Source: Rhynochetos jubatus
Taxonomy: Eukaryota > Chordata > Aves > Eurypygiformes > Rhynochetidae
Reading direction: 5' to 3'
Length of the DNA: 64,000 nucleotides
Assembly: GCA_027574665.1 (NCBI GenBank)
Contig: CM050668.1
Location: 6,782,001-6,846,000 of the forward strand
This document shows, piece by piece, positions 54,901 to 59,580 of this stretch. The stretch's first letter is position 1. Each line of letters starts with the position of its first letter. Under the pieces are notes generated by a model that was not told the origin of the DNA, searched no databases, and saw only the letters and a program-made list of their open reading frames with translations. Made by a program: the position numbers and the translations under genes.

Positions 54901-57900
54901 CAAGCTTTAGCAGGCCTCAGCAGACATTCTGCTCTCCCTGGGAAAGGTGACAGACAACGTGTGCGCCACGTTTACCAGCCGCTGGAGAGCGAGGATGGGA
55001 AAGCTCTGGCTACCCAAATAAGGTGTTGGCATTTGAGGAGCAAAGAATATCCTGGTGGTAGCGTTCTGCAGGTGAAGCAAAGCAAGCTCCTCGAATGAAA
55101 GGTGACATGCATTTGCACAATGTTAGAGCAGTGATCCATTGTTTCTCCTACATCTAACGATGGCTAAAACTTTCAGAAGCAGTTAAACACCAAACACCCG
55201 TCATAATACACGTATTATTAAATTAGTTTCACCAAAGAAATAAATGAGAAATGTCTTTACGTTTAACATTTCATTTTTTATTGTAAGGAAGCTTAAAAAT
55301 GGAAATAAACTCCAATTTTGCAGCAACCTGCTGGTATAAGCGACCAAGAGAATGAAGACCACTTGAGCTGACTACGCACCAACTTACTGACAAGCACAGT
55401 GCTGGAAGAGACCCACAGGCGTTGCCTTTTCCATCCCTCCAAGTGCTTGGCCTGCCCCAGTGAGCGCAGTCAGGACTTGCCTTACGACAATCCTGCTAAA
55501 GGGTCACAGTGAAGAGCTGACCCAGCACATCACGACATACCTGCAACCTTCAGGGTTGGGAATGACCTTTCAGACCAGCACCACCCTTTCAGAATAGGGG
55601 TTGTAGAGCTTTCCCCAACCAGGCATCACGATGGGACCCTGGAGAACTGCCGTGAGGACAAGGCAGCATCAGGGGCAACAAACCATGCTCTTAATATACT
55701 GGAATAACCAGGCCCACAGCTACAACCCACAGCTTTTTTTCCTCAAAGGAGACAACCTCTGTATCTAGTATCTGTGCCTTCTCACTGTTCATCTCATTTA
55801 TTGATTGCTCCTGCTGCACTGGCTCTCTGTTACTCTTGATGGAGAACTGGGTGGTGTAAATACAAGCTGTTCAGTAAGTAATACGTACTTCTGCTCAGAA
55901 GTGGTTGCATTTTAGCTGTAAGATGAGCAACTGTGTTTCTGAAGCGCTCTGACATTTTTCGTGGTGAAACTGCTAAGGTTATCGTTACCCTGTTTGTTTC
56001 TAAGCTGGAAGGAGTGCTGGGTTTAAACCCAGAAATGGCACAAACCCCTCCATTTCAGTAGGCAGAAAGAAATGGCCAGAGAAAAGCCCTTATGAGTTTA
56101 CTTGTCACAACAGATTTTCCTGCAGAGAGAGACAAATGTTTGAAACGTGAACTTACAGGCAGCCTGAGCATGAATCCCAGCGGAGTTAAATTTTCAAAAC
56201 ACATTACATGTCTTCCTTTCTATTAGAGCCACAAAATACATTCTCTACCAGTGGGATTTGAAAGCCCATCTGAGAAAAAGCAAACAACATTAACTTTTCC
56301 CAGAGGAACAATGCAAAAGTTTTTGCTGAGAGGGAGAGGCAACATAAAAAAAGCCACTTTTCACCAAGTGAGGTTGGAGACAACCATTTTATATTTTGCA
56401 AAGACACCTGGATTTTCATAGGGTTGGTGCAAACAACATACAGAGAGAATACACTTAGTCTAAACTCCATTAGATACTGAGGTTATGTGAGTGTGATTCA
56501 ACGGGAGGAAGAGCCTGGGTTTAAGGGACAGGGGAAGGGAGTGGACATGGATTAGTCCGGTTTGCAGAACAAGACCACCAACACACAACATGCACGCAGG
56601 CGAAAGTCACGCAGGATAAAAAATTAGGTTGAAAATGCTACCTGAAAAAGTTAATTACTCCATCAAGGGCCGCATAATCTGGTGGTTGGTATACTAGTGG
56701 CCTGCATTCAATTCCTGTCTCCGTTGATCGATTGTTTAAAGGAAAAAAATCTCAATCTGAGCATCTCCGACTGCCTCCTGACAGCATCTGTCTGAATGCG
56801 AGCACAGACGGGGTCCCCTGCTACACATCCGTGCACTGCGCAGGCCAGAGGTGTTACCTTAACGGGCACACCATCACCCACAGGCTCTCAGGCCTGTTTT
56901 CGGATGGAAAGCTCCAGGCAATCCCCAGAAAGCCAAGCCAATATAAATCCTCTAAAAGAGAATTTGTGAGGATTTGGAGAAGAAAAAAACCAAACCAAAG
57001 ACAAAAATGCAGACGACACAGAAGGTACAGATAACACTTTCAAGCATTATTCAAGTAATTTAAAAGCTAGAGTCCAATTAAAAACATTTTAGGGACATTA
57101 AAAACAAATCAGCCTCGGATTTTTTAATTACATACCACTTGTTCTTGGCTCAAGCTGGCTTGGATCGTGACAATCCATTTCACTTTCAATCCCGTACATT
57201 AGCACAAGATTGCAACGTTCAGAGCTGGAAAACATTTCTCAAATTTATTTTTATATTTAAACATTAACCCAGGAGAGCAAGTGCACAGGCTTCTAAAGCA
57301 AACCGTATACTACCTTGGCTCAAAGGGCCTAGTTTAAGCAAAAATTTCTAACCGAAGCGGCAGGTTCACAGCTGCATTAAGCCGCAGCATTTGCCATGTG
57401 AGCGAGCGGTAGGCAGCAGCTGCTGGGTGCCCTGCAGCCAGGTGCTGGCTGGGTCATTCTAGGACATGGTCCTACAAGTCTGCGTACGGCTTGTTCTGTA
57501 CGTGTCTAACCCTACTCCACCACATCCAGGCAAGCTACACTGACTAAAACATCTGGTATTTTCTGGTTTCAGGACTAACAAATATTAGGACACCAGATTC
57601 AGGCCCAGGAACCATAGCAACCACCTTTCACTCAAGCTTTAATGAATCTTGCTCTCCTACAACCCCTAGTTTCCCCAGCCGTGACCTGGGGGAGGGGAAG
57701 GAGCAGGAGAACAGACAGCTTTTGAAAAATATTTTTTACTGCTGTGACGGATAAGCATTACATCTTCACTTAGCTCCTTCGTAAGGACAGGCAGCTGGTA
57801 CACAGTCAAAGCCACCCAAGTGCAGAATATGCCACTTGGTTGTGCAGGGGACAGGTGGCCACTCACTGCGCTGGCATTTCCACCGGGACCATGTCCACGA

Positions 57901-59096
57901 CGGTGCTCTTACACCAAGGCGTGCTCACAGCACCCGGCAGCTCTGCAGGGGCCCCGAGAAGCGTCCTGTCGGAGCGGGTCTCGGCACAGACCTTGCCCTG
58001 CAGTACGCTACAGAGCACAGGAGGACCCGTCCTGCTGAGCGCATCCTACCAGGGAACAGCATCATCCTTTGCAAAGGCTGGAGCAGGACCAGTACAAACG
58101 CAAGCGTGACCAAACAGCACCCTGTCCGCTCGGGCACGGTGTGTTGGGCAGTTTATCCGCCAACGGACCTCAGACGGCCCCAGCAGGTAAGTGTCACACA
58201 GCACTTTTTAAGAACAGCCCAGTTTAACCCAGTTTCCACACACCCCCCCCTTTTCAGCACACTTTCCAAAGCACGGGTATTAACGCCACAGGACCAGACG
58301 CTTCTGCCAGGGCTCTGGCATTTGGAAGCCAACTCAATTCACGCCAGGACTAGCTTTTTTTATCACTGACTTTCCCCCCTTTCTCCTCTAAACCTCACCG
58401 CTAAGGAAAAGTTCGTTAAGAACTAGTAATAAGGGAAACGACCGCAGGGAAAGGGACCCGGGACCAGCAGCTCCTCACAGAGTCCCGCCTCGGCAGCACA
58501 CAGCCACCACCTGCTGCAGGGGTAGGAAACGACACGACCAGGTATTTTCTGGTTTCCCTCCTCGCCAGGTTCCCTTTGGAAACACCCAGCAAACCCCCCG
58601 ACGACGGCTCCGGAGCAGCAGGACCACGTCAGCCCCAGCGGCGTGGCTAAGCACCGCCTTCGGTTATTTATTCTCCGCTCGCGGGAAGGTCACGTACCCC
58701 ACAGCAGCAGTACTGACAGGGTTAAACAGTTGTAGCCGCAGAAATCCTCCTCTCCCCAGTCATCGCCTCCCGACGGGAAACTGGGGTTTAACTGGATCTG
58801 GCCGGAGCCCGATTTTATTTGCTCCGGGCGAACTCGTAACCCCCGGCCCTACAGCAAGGGAGGGCAAGCAAACCCGTCACGCGGAAGGTTGAACCGACCT
58901 GAACCCGGGGGAGGCGAACCTCCAGCACCCGGAGCGCGGGGCTTCGCCCGCCTCACAGCCCCGGCCCCGCCGGGGACCCCCGGGGAGGCTGGAGGGACAC
59001 CCGCCCGCCGCCCCCCTTCTCCTCCTCCTCCCCCCTCACCTCCTTCTTCACGTTCCACAGCAGCTTCTCCTTCACGGCGTCCGCCGAGCAGCTCAT
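844..59096 (-). CDS. SGSM2: SGSM2, RUN and TBC domain Rab-GAP (24 coding exons, spliced)
   Basis: SGSM2 (RUTBC1) is a cytosolic/membrane-associated GTPase regulator. From the literature it binds Rab9A and is a GAP for Rab32 and Rab33B, linking late-endosome and melanosome trafficking; family members also bind Rap and Rab proteins. Seen here: 24 exons with GT..AG introns and matching phases, total 3177 nt, 1058 residues (1013 without exon 12; I recall 1051 and 1006 for the human isoforms). RUN domain about residues 30-190, PH-like Rab/Rap-binding region about 255-430, acidic cassette 431-475, TBC domain about 610-1010 interrupted by an insert at about 640-835. Catalytic arginine finger I849-D852-R855 (IDKDVQR) and glutamine finger Y887-Q889 (YVQG) are present. 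The start codon sits in a good context (CGCCATGA). SGSM1 is the main alternative, but the N-terminus ([15 protein letters not shown]) and the inserts fit SGSM2. No disabling changes seen. Confidence 0.95.
2051..2218 (-). CDS. SGSM2: SGSM2 exon 23, residues 974-1030 (TBC end)
   Basis: 168 nt. Contains [40 protein letters not shown] and [11 protein letters not shown]. Acceptor TTCCCATTCAG, donor GTAAGA. Last helices of the TBC domain. Confidence 0.96.
3402..3498 (-). CDS. SGSM2: SGSM2 exon 22, residues 942-974 (TBC)
   Basis: 97 nt. Reads [20 protein letters not shown], then [12 protein letters not shown]. Acceptor CCATTTCAG, donor GTAATA. Classic TBC C-terminal half ([12 protein letters not shown]). 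Confidence 0.96.
4440..4549 (-). CDS. SGSM2: SGSM2 exon 21, residues 905-941 (TBC)
   Basis: 110 nt. Reads [20 protein letters not shown], then [15 protein letters not shown]. Acceptor TGTCTGCAG, donor GTGAGT. Ends on a full codon. Confidence 0.96.
5023..5105 (-). CDS. SGSM2: SGSM2 exon 20, residues 877-905 (TBC glutamine finger)
   Basis: 83 nt. Contains [20 protein letters not shown], then LMVILDN. YVQG matches the TBC YxQ motif, with Q889 the dual-finger glutamine. Acceptor TTTCTGCAG, donor GTAGGA. Confidence 0.96.
5808..5842. repeat. 13-bp tandem repeat, about 2.7 copies
   Basis: The unit TCCAAGCTTGCAT is repeated nearly perfectly; each copy carries a HindIII-type AAGCTT. It lies in intron 19 and is a likely site of length polymorphism. 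Confidence 0.85.
6010..6134 (-). CDS. SGSM2: SGSM2 exon 19, residues 836-877 (TBC arginine finger)
   Basis: 125 nt. Reads [20 protein letters not shown], then [27 protein letters not shown] matches the TBC IxxDxxR motif with R855 as catalytic arginine. Acceptor TTTTCTCCTCCAG, donor GTACTG. Confidence 0.96.
6792..7196 (-). CDS. SGSM2: SGSM2 exon 18, residues 701-835 (acidic Ser-rich TBC insert)
   Basis: 405 nt, the largest exon, 135 codons in phase 0. Starts [20 protein letters not shown], holds the conserved block [20 protein letters not shown] and ends VCAASYT. The middle is low-complexity D/E/S and probably disordered. This is the least conserved part of the protein. Acceptor GCCCACCTCCAG, donor GTAGGT. 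Confidence 0.94.
8300..8482 (-). CDS. SGSM2: SGSM2 exon 17, residues 640-700 (TBC insert)
   Basis: 183 nt, 61 codons in phase 0. A helical, charged stretch ([20 protein letters not shown]) is followed by [19 protein letters not shown]. First part of the insert that splits the TBC domain in SGSM proteins. Acceptor GTCTGCAG, donor GTAGGT. Confidence 0.95.
9785..9870 (-). mobile_element. Eroded MIR-like (tRNA-derived) SINE fragment
   Basis: The sequence from GCTGGGGCTAGAATCC through GTGGCTCCAGATCTCC to ACTCTAAAATCTAAG resembles the reverse complement of the tRNA-like head of amniote MIR-type SINEs (a box-B-like GGTTCGAATCC region and a TAGTGGTTAGAG region). It is heavily diverged. Family call by memory only. 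Confidence 0.4.
12152..12280 (-). CDS. SGSM2: SGSM2 exon 16, residues 597-639 (TBC start)
   Basis: 129 nt, 43 codons in phase 0. Contains [20 protein letters not shown] and [14 protein letters not shown], which is TBC motif A (R..vW.fLLG.y). Acceptor ACTGCTGCAG, donor GTAAGC. Confidence 0.96.
12722..12867 (-). CDS. SGSM2: SGSM2 exon 15, residues 548-596
   Basis: 146 nt. Reads [20 protein letters not shown], then [16 protein letters not shown]. Acceptor CCCACCCACAG, donor GTAGGG. Upstream arm of the TBC domain. Confidence 0.95.
13270..13334 (-). CDS. SGSM2: SGSM2 exon 14, residues 526-548
   Basis: 65 nt, encoding [20 protein letters not shown] then G. Acceptor GTCTCCACAG, donor GTAAGT. Leads into the helical lead-in to the TBC domain. 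Confidence 0.95.
13882..14032 (-). CDS. SGSM2: SGSM2 exon 13, residues 476-526, Cys/Ser-rich linker
   Basis: 151 nt. Reads [20 protein letters not shown], then [10 protein letters not shown] and PSCCNCIHD. Acceptor CTTCCCCTAG, donor GTGAGC. The Cys/Ser-rich linker is a recognisable SGSM2 mark, though its CxxC-like spacing need not bind metal. Confidence 0.93.
14033..17398 (-). other. SGSM2 intron 12
   Basis: A 3.4-kb intron with an old CR1 remnant at about 14340-14450 and otherwise AT-rich unique sequence. A minus-strand open frame at 16291-16773 (160 codons) has no family resemblance and no splice support. Confidence 0.7.
14340..14450 (-). mobile_element. Ancient CR1-type LINE 3' fragment
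   Basis: Contains GGCCAGAAGAGATCATCTAA followed by CCTGACCTTCTAG and CAGAATTTCATG. This matches the reverse complement of the old amniote CR1 3'UTR seen widely in turtles and crocodilians (GGCCAGAAGGGACCA.., GACCTCCTG..). More diverged than the other CR1 copies here, so inserted earlier. Confidence 0.65.
17399..17533 (-). CDS. SGSM2: SGSM2 exon 12, 45-residue acidic cassette, residues 431-475
   Basis: 135 nt, phase 1 on both sides, so it can be skipped without a frame change. Contains [20 protein letters not shown], then [19 protein letters not shown]. Acceptor CTTTGAGCAG. The donor is weak, AAAG|GTTTTT (no G at +5). Its 45-codon size equals the length gap between the two human isoforms I recall, which supports a conserved alternative exon. 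The frame stays open for 36 codons past the donor. Confidence 0.85.
18986..19115 (-). CDS. SGSM2: SGSM2 exon 11, residues 388-431
   Basis: 130 nt. Reads [20 protein letters not shown], then [16 protein letters not shown]. Acceptor TTTTCTCTAG, donor GTAAGT. End of the PH-like region. Phase 1 out, which joins either exon 12 or exon 13. Confidence 0.95.
19663..19823 (-). CDS. SGSM2: SGSM2 exon 10, residues 334-387
   Basis: 161 nt. Contains [20 protein letters not shown] and [20 protein letters not shown]. The acceptor is a tandem GCAGCAG. I use the second AG because it gives the family length; the first would add three bases, moving the exon edge to 19826. Donor GTACTG. PH-like region. Confidence 0.93.
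20760..20827 (-). CDS. SGSM2: SGSM2 exon 9, residues 311-334
   Basis: 68 nt, encoding [20 protein letters not shown] then QQ. Acceptor TTCCCTATTAG, donor GTAAGC. PH-like Rab/Rap-binding region. Confidence 0.95.
21847..21971 (-). CDS. SGSM2: SGSM2 exon 8, residues 270-311
   Basis: 125 nt. Reads [20 protein letters not shown], then [13 protein letters not shown] and GDSELEK. Acceptor TGTGAACAG (little pyrimidine tract visible), donor GTAGTC. PH-like region. Confidence 0.94.
22204..22338 (-). CDS. SGSM2: SGSM2 exon 7, residues 225-269
   Basis: 135 nt, exactly 45 codons in phase 0. Begins [20 protein letters not shown], a Ser/Arg-rich linker that looks phosphorylatable, then [20 protein letters not shown], the start of the PH-like Rab/Rap-binding region. 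Acceptor GTGTGCTAG, donor GTGAGT. Confidence 0.95.
22743..22888 (-). CDS. SGSM2: SGSM2 exon 6, residues 176-224 (RUN end)
   Basis: 146 nt, encoding [20 protein letters not shown], then a basic stretch including [12 protein letters not shown]. Acceptor TGTTTTCTTAG, donor GTAGGT, ends on a full codon. Closes the RUN domain and starts the linker. Confidence 0.95.
22889..23394 (-). other. SGSM2 intron 5
   Basis: 506 bp, AT-rich, no repeats or genes recognised. Confidence 0.75.
23395..23462 (-). CDS. SGSM2: SGSM2 exon 5, residues 153-176 (RUN)
   Basis: 68 nt, encoding [20 protein letters not shown] then LL. Acceptor TATGCCTAG, donor GTGAGT. Conserved RUN-domain sequence. A CR1 copy lies only about 80 bp away in the adjoining intron 4. 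Confidence 0.94.
23542..23692 (-). mobile_element. CR1 LINE 3' end (truncated)
   Basis: AGAATCCTATAATGGTTTGG, then GTTGGAAGGGACCTGAAAGC and GCCATGGGCAGGGACACCTT, is the reverse complement of the avian CR1 3' terminus with its octamer tail. 5' truncated at about 150 bp, as is typical of CR1. Same orientation as SGSM2. Confidence 0.93.
24565..24690 (+). mobile_element. MIR-like SINE fragment
   Basis: AGCTGTGTAATCTCAGGCAA, then GACACTTCCTCTCGG and CTCATTCTGCCTCATCT, follows the MIR core (CTGTGTGACCTTGGGCAAGT.., CTCAGTTTCC..CATCT). Ancient and diverged. Confidence 0.65.
26490..26651 (-). CDS. SGSM2: SGSM2 exon 4, residues 99-153 (RUN)
   Basis: 162 nt. A variable, polar linker ([15 protein letters not shown]) is followed by the conserved RUN block [20 protein letters not shown]. 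Acceptor TCCTTCTGCAG, donor GTAAGA; phase 2 in and phase 2 out. Confidence 0.95.
26652..30494 (-). other. SGSM2 intron 3
   Basis: 3.8 kb. Two slightly GC-rich patches at about 27830-28240 and 28480-28760 have several overlapping open frames on both strands, but none resembles a known protein or repeat that I recognise. They may be old repeat copies. Confidence 0.65.
30495..30657 (-). CDS. SGSM2: SGSM2 exon 3, residues 45-99 (RUN)
   Basis: 163 nt, phase 1 in and phase 2 out. Contains [19 protein letters not shown] and KVQELQQQ, core RUN-domain sequence of SGSM proteins. Acceptor TTTCTTGCAG, donor GTGAGG. Confidence 0.95.
35055..35265 (-). mobile_element. CR1 LINE 3' end with the C-terminal end of ORF2
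   Basis: TCACAGAATCACTAAAGTTA, then GATCATCCAGTCCAACCAAC, is a CR1 3' end in reverse. On the minus strand the last codons before 35131 read [17 protein letters not shown], the conserved C-terminus of CR1 ORF2. The open frame runs on to about 35625, but I do not recognise its upstream part. Different subfamily from the copies at 23542 and 37799 (CACCACATCTAC-type 3'UTR). Confidence 0.88.
37799..38084 (-). mobile_element. CR1 LINE 3' end
   Basis: AGAACCACAGAGTGGTTTGG, then GTTGGAAGAGACCTTAAAGC, GCCACGGGCAGGGACACCCT and the GGGCAGCCTGTCCCAGTGCC block. It is about 285 bp of 5'-truncated avian CR1 in reverse, the best preserved copy in the window. Confidence 0.95.
39990..40150. repeat. Possible ancient amniote interspersed repeat
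   Basis: A block with ACAACAGCACAGAGAC, CTAGGTCCTGTGCAA and GGCAGACAGTCTCTGCC resembles an old repeat common in reptile genomes (..TAGCACCTAG.., ..CTAGGCGCTGTACAAA.., ..GACAGTCTCTGCCCC). Family not determined. Confidence 0.35.
46581..46595. repeat. T15 homopolymer
   Basis: An uninterrupted run of 15 T within intron 2, without a recognisable element attached. Confidence 0.9.
48025..48282 (-). mobile_element. CR1 LINE 3' end
   Basis: GGATCACAGAATCGTTTAGG, then TTGGAAAGGACCTTTAAGAT, ..ACCACATCTACACACC.. and GGGCAGCCCGTTCCAATGCC. It is a 5'-truncated CR1 in reverse, same subfamily style as the 35055 copy. Sense with SGSM2. Confidence 0.94.
51032..51107 (-). CDS. SGSM2: SGSM2 exon 2, residues 20-45 (RUN start)
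   Basis: Reads [20 protein letters not shown] then IIALC, with an acceptor TTTATTTTAG and donor GTAAAT. It is 76 nt and ends in phase 1 (G of a Gly codon). This is the beginning of the RUN domain. The exon sits alone between a 7.9-kb and a 20.4-kb intron. Confidence 0.95.
51247..51293. repeat. GGAA-rich microsatellite-like run
   Basis: GGAAGGAAGGAAGG and a second cluster GGAGGGAAAGGAAGG about 140 bp upstream of exon 2 in the intron (the minus-strand transcript reads CCTT). Imperfect. Confidence 0.8.
52260..52860. promoter_or_regulatory. CpG-enriched patch in intron 1, function unknown
   Basis: CpG dinucleotides cluster (CCCGGG, GCGCACGGCG, CCGACCGAGG and others) in a locally GC-rich block flanked by AT-rich intron. 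Could be an alternative promoter, an enhancer or a small orphan CpG island. A 200-codon minus frame across it (52106-52708) shows no known domain. Confidence 0.3.
53500..53660 (+). mobile_element. MIR-like SINE fragment
   Basis: CTCATCTCTGTGCCTCAGCT, then GACCCATCTGTGAAACAAGG, follows the MIR core and 3' part (CTCTGTGCCTCAGTTTCCCCATCTGTAAAATGGG). Diverged. Confidence 0.65.
59040..59096 (-). CDS. SGSM2: SGSM2 exon 1 (coding part), residues 1-19
   Basis: Encodes [19 protein letters not shown] and ends on a full codon at a GTGAGG donor (reverse strand, 59039 downwards). It lies inside the CpG island. The same frame is open further upstream without another ATG close by, and the context of this ATG is strong, so I take it as the start. 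The residues after the first few match the conserved SGSM2 N-terminus as I remember it. Confidence 0.93.
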
Positions 59097-59134
59097 GGCG
59101 GAGCGAGGAGCGGGGCCGCCCCGCCGCCCCACAC

Positions 59135-59242
59135 TCAGAGCCGCCCGCCCGCCCAGCTGCGGGAGCGCCCGCGGGAAGCAGGCTGCGCGCCGTCCGGCCG
59201 AGCGCGGGAGAGCTGCGGCGCCGCTCGCAGCCCTGCGGCCAT
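59135..59242 (-). promoter_or_regulatory. Upstream ORF in the SGSM2 5' leader (35 codons)
   Basis: The ATG inside the YY1 element (59242-59240, context AAGATGG, with purine at -3 and G at +4) opens a 35-codon frame starting MAAGLRAAPQLSRARPDG and ending at a stop 38 bases before the SGSM2 ATG. It matters only if transcription starts above 59242. Confidence 0.45.
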
Positions 59243-59560
59243 CTTCCGCCGTGACGTCAGGCCGGGGGCGGGGCCGCACCTGCCGCCACCGCCCCGGCTG
59301 CGGGGGAGCTCCATGGCAACGGGGGCGGGGCCAGGCGCAGGCGGGAACCCGCCGCTGAGGTAGCGCGCGGCCCGGCGCGCGGGGCCGCCGGCTCGCAGGG
59401 GCCTGCCCGGGAGCCCCGATTTCCTACGGCACCGGCCCGAGCCCACCCTGGCCTGAAGGAGCCTCAGCGCGGGAGGGGCCCGGGGAGCCCTGATGCTCCG
59501 TCCTCCTCGCAGCGCTGCAGCGGCGCACGGGTCTCGCTAGAGAAGGGCAGAGGGCTGAAG

Positions 59561-59572
59561 CATCAGGTGAGC
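59561..59572 (+). other. Possible splice donor of a divergent plus-strand transcript
   Basis: CATCAG|GTGAGC is a strong donor on the plus strand at the right edge of the CpG island. The sequence before it has only a short frame (ATG at 59492, about 15 codons). It may be a non-coding first exon made from a bidirectional promoter. Confidence 0.3.
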
Positions 59573-59580
59573 GACGCGTT

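Larger units (their letters stand above)
51108..59039 (-). other. SGSM2 intron 1 (7.9 kb)
   Basis: Holds a GGAA-rich run, a CpG-enriched patch at about 52260-52860, a MIR-like SINE at about 53500-53660 and AT-rich unique sequence near 55190-55330. From about 57830 to the promoter the GC content rises, giving overlapping open frames on the plus strand (57820-58369) that look like composition effects. Confidence 0.7.
58870..59580 (-). promoter_or_regulatory. SGSM2: CpG-island promoter of SGSM2
   Basis: A very CpG-rich block around exon 1 without a TATA box. Visible motifs: a YY1 consensus AAGATGGCCGC in minus orientation at 59245-59235; an adjoining GGCGGAAG (ETS-like); a full CRE TGACGTCA at 59252-59259; GC boxes GGGGGCGGGG at 59264-59273 and 59321-59330; and CCATGGCAAC, an RFX X-box half site, at 59311-59320. 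In TATA-less promoters this YY1 element tends to lie just downstream of the start in the direction of transcription, suggesting initiation at about 59245-59300. Confidence 0.8.

Noticed and set aside
55540-55640. Possible CR1 end around TTCAGGGTTGGGAATGACC
   Set aside because: The flanking CR1 diagnostic blocks (CATCTAGTCCAACC, GGGCAGCCT) are missing.
56680-56735. tRNA-like or MIR-head-like string around GGTTGGTATACTAGTGG and TTCAATTCCTGTC
   Set aside because: No cloverleaf can be drawn, and too little matches a SINE head to call it.
57836-58369. 177-codon plus-strand open frame upstream-side of intron 1, with overlapping frames
   Set aside because: Several frames are open together, which points to GC composition near the CpG island, not to coding. 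No domain seen.
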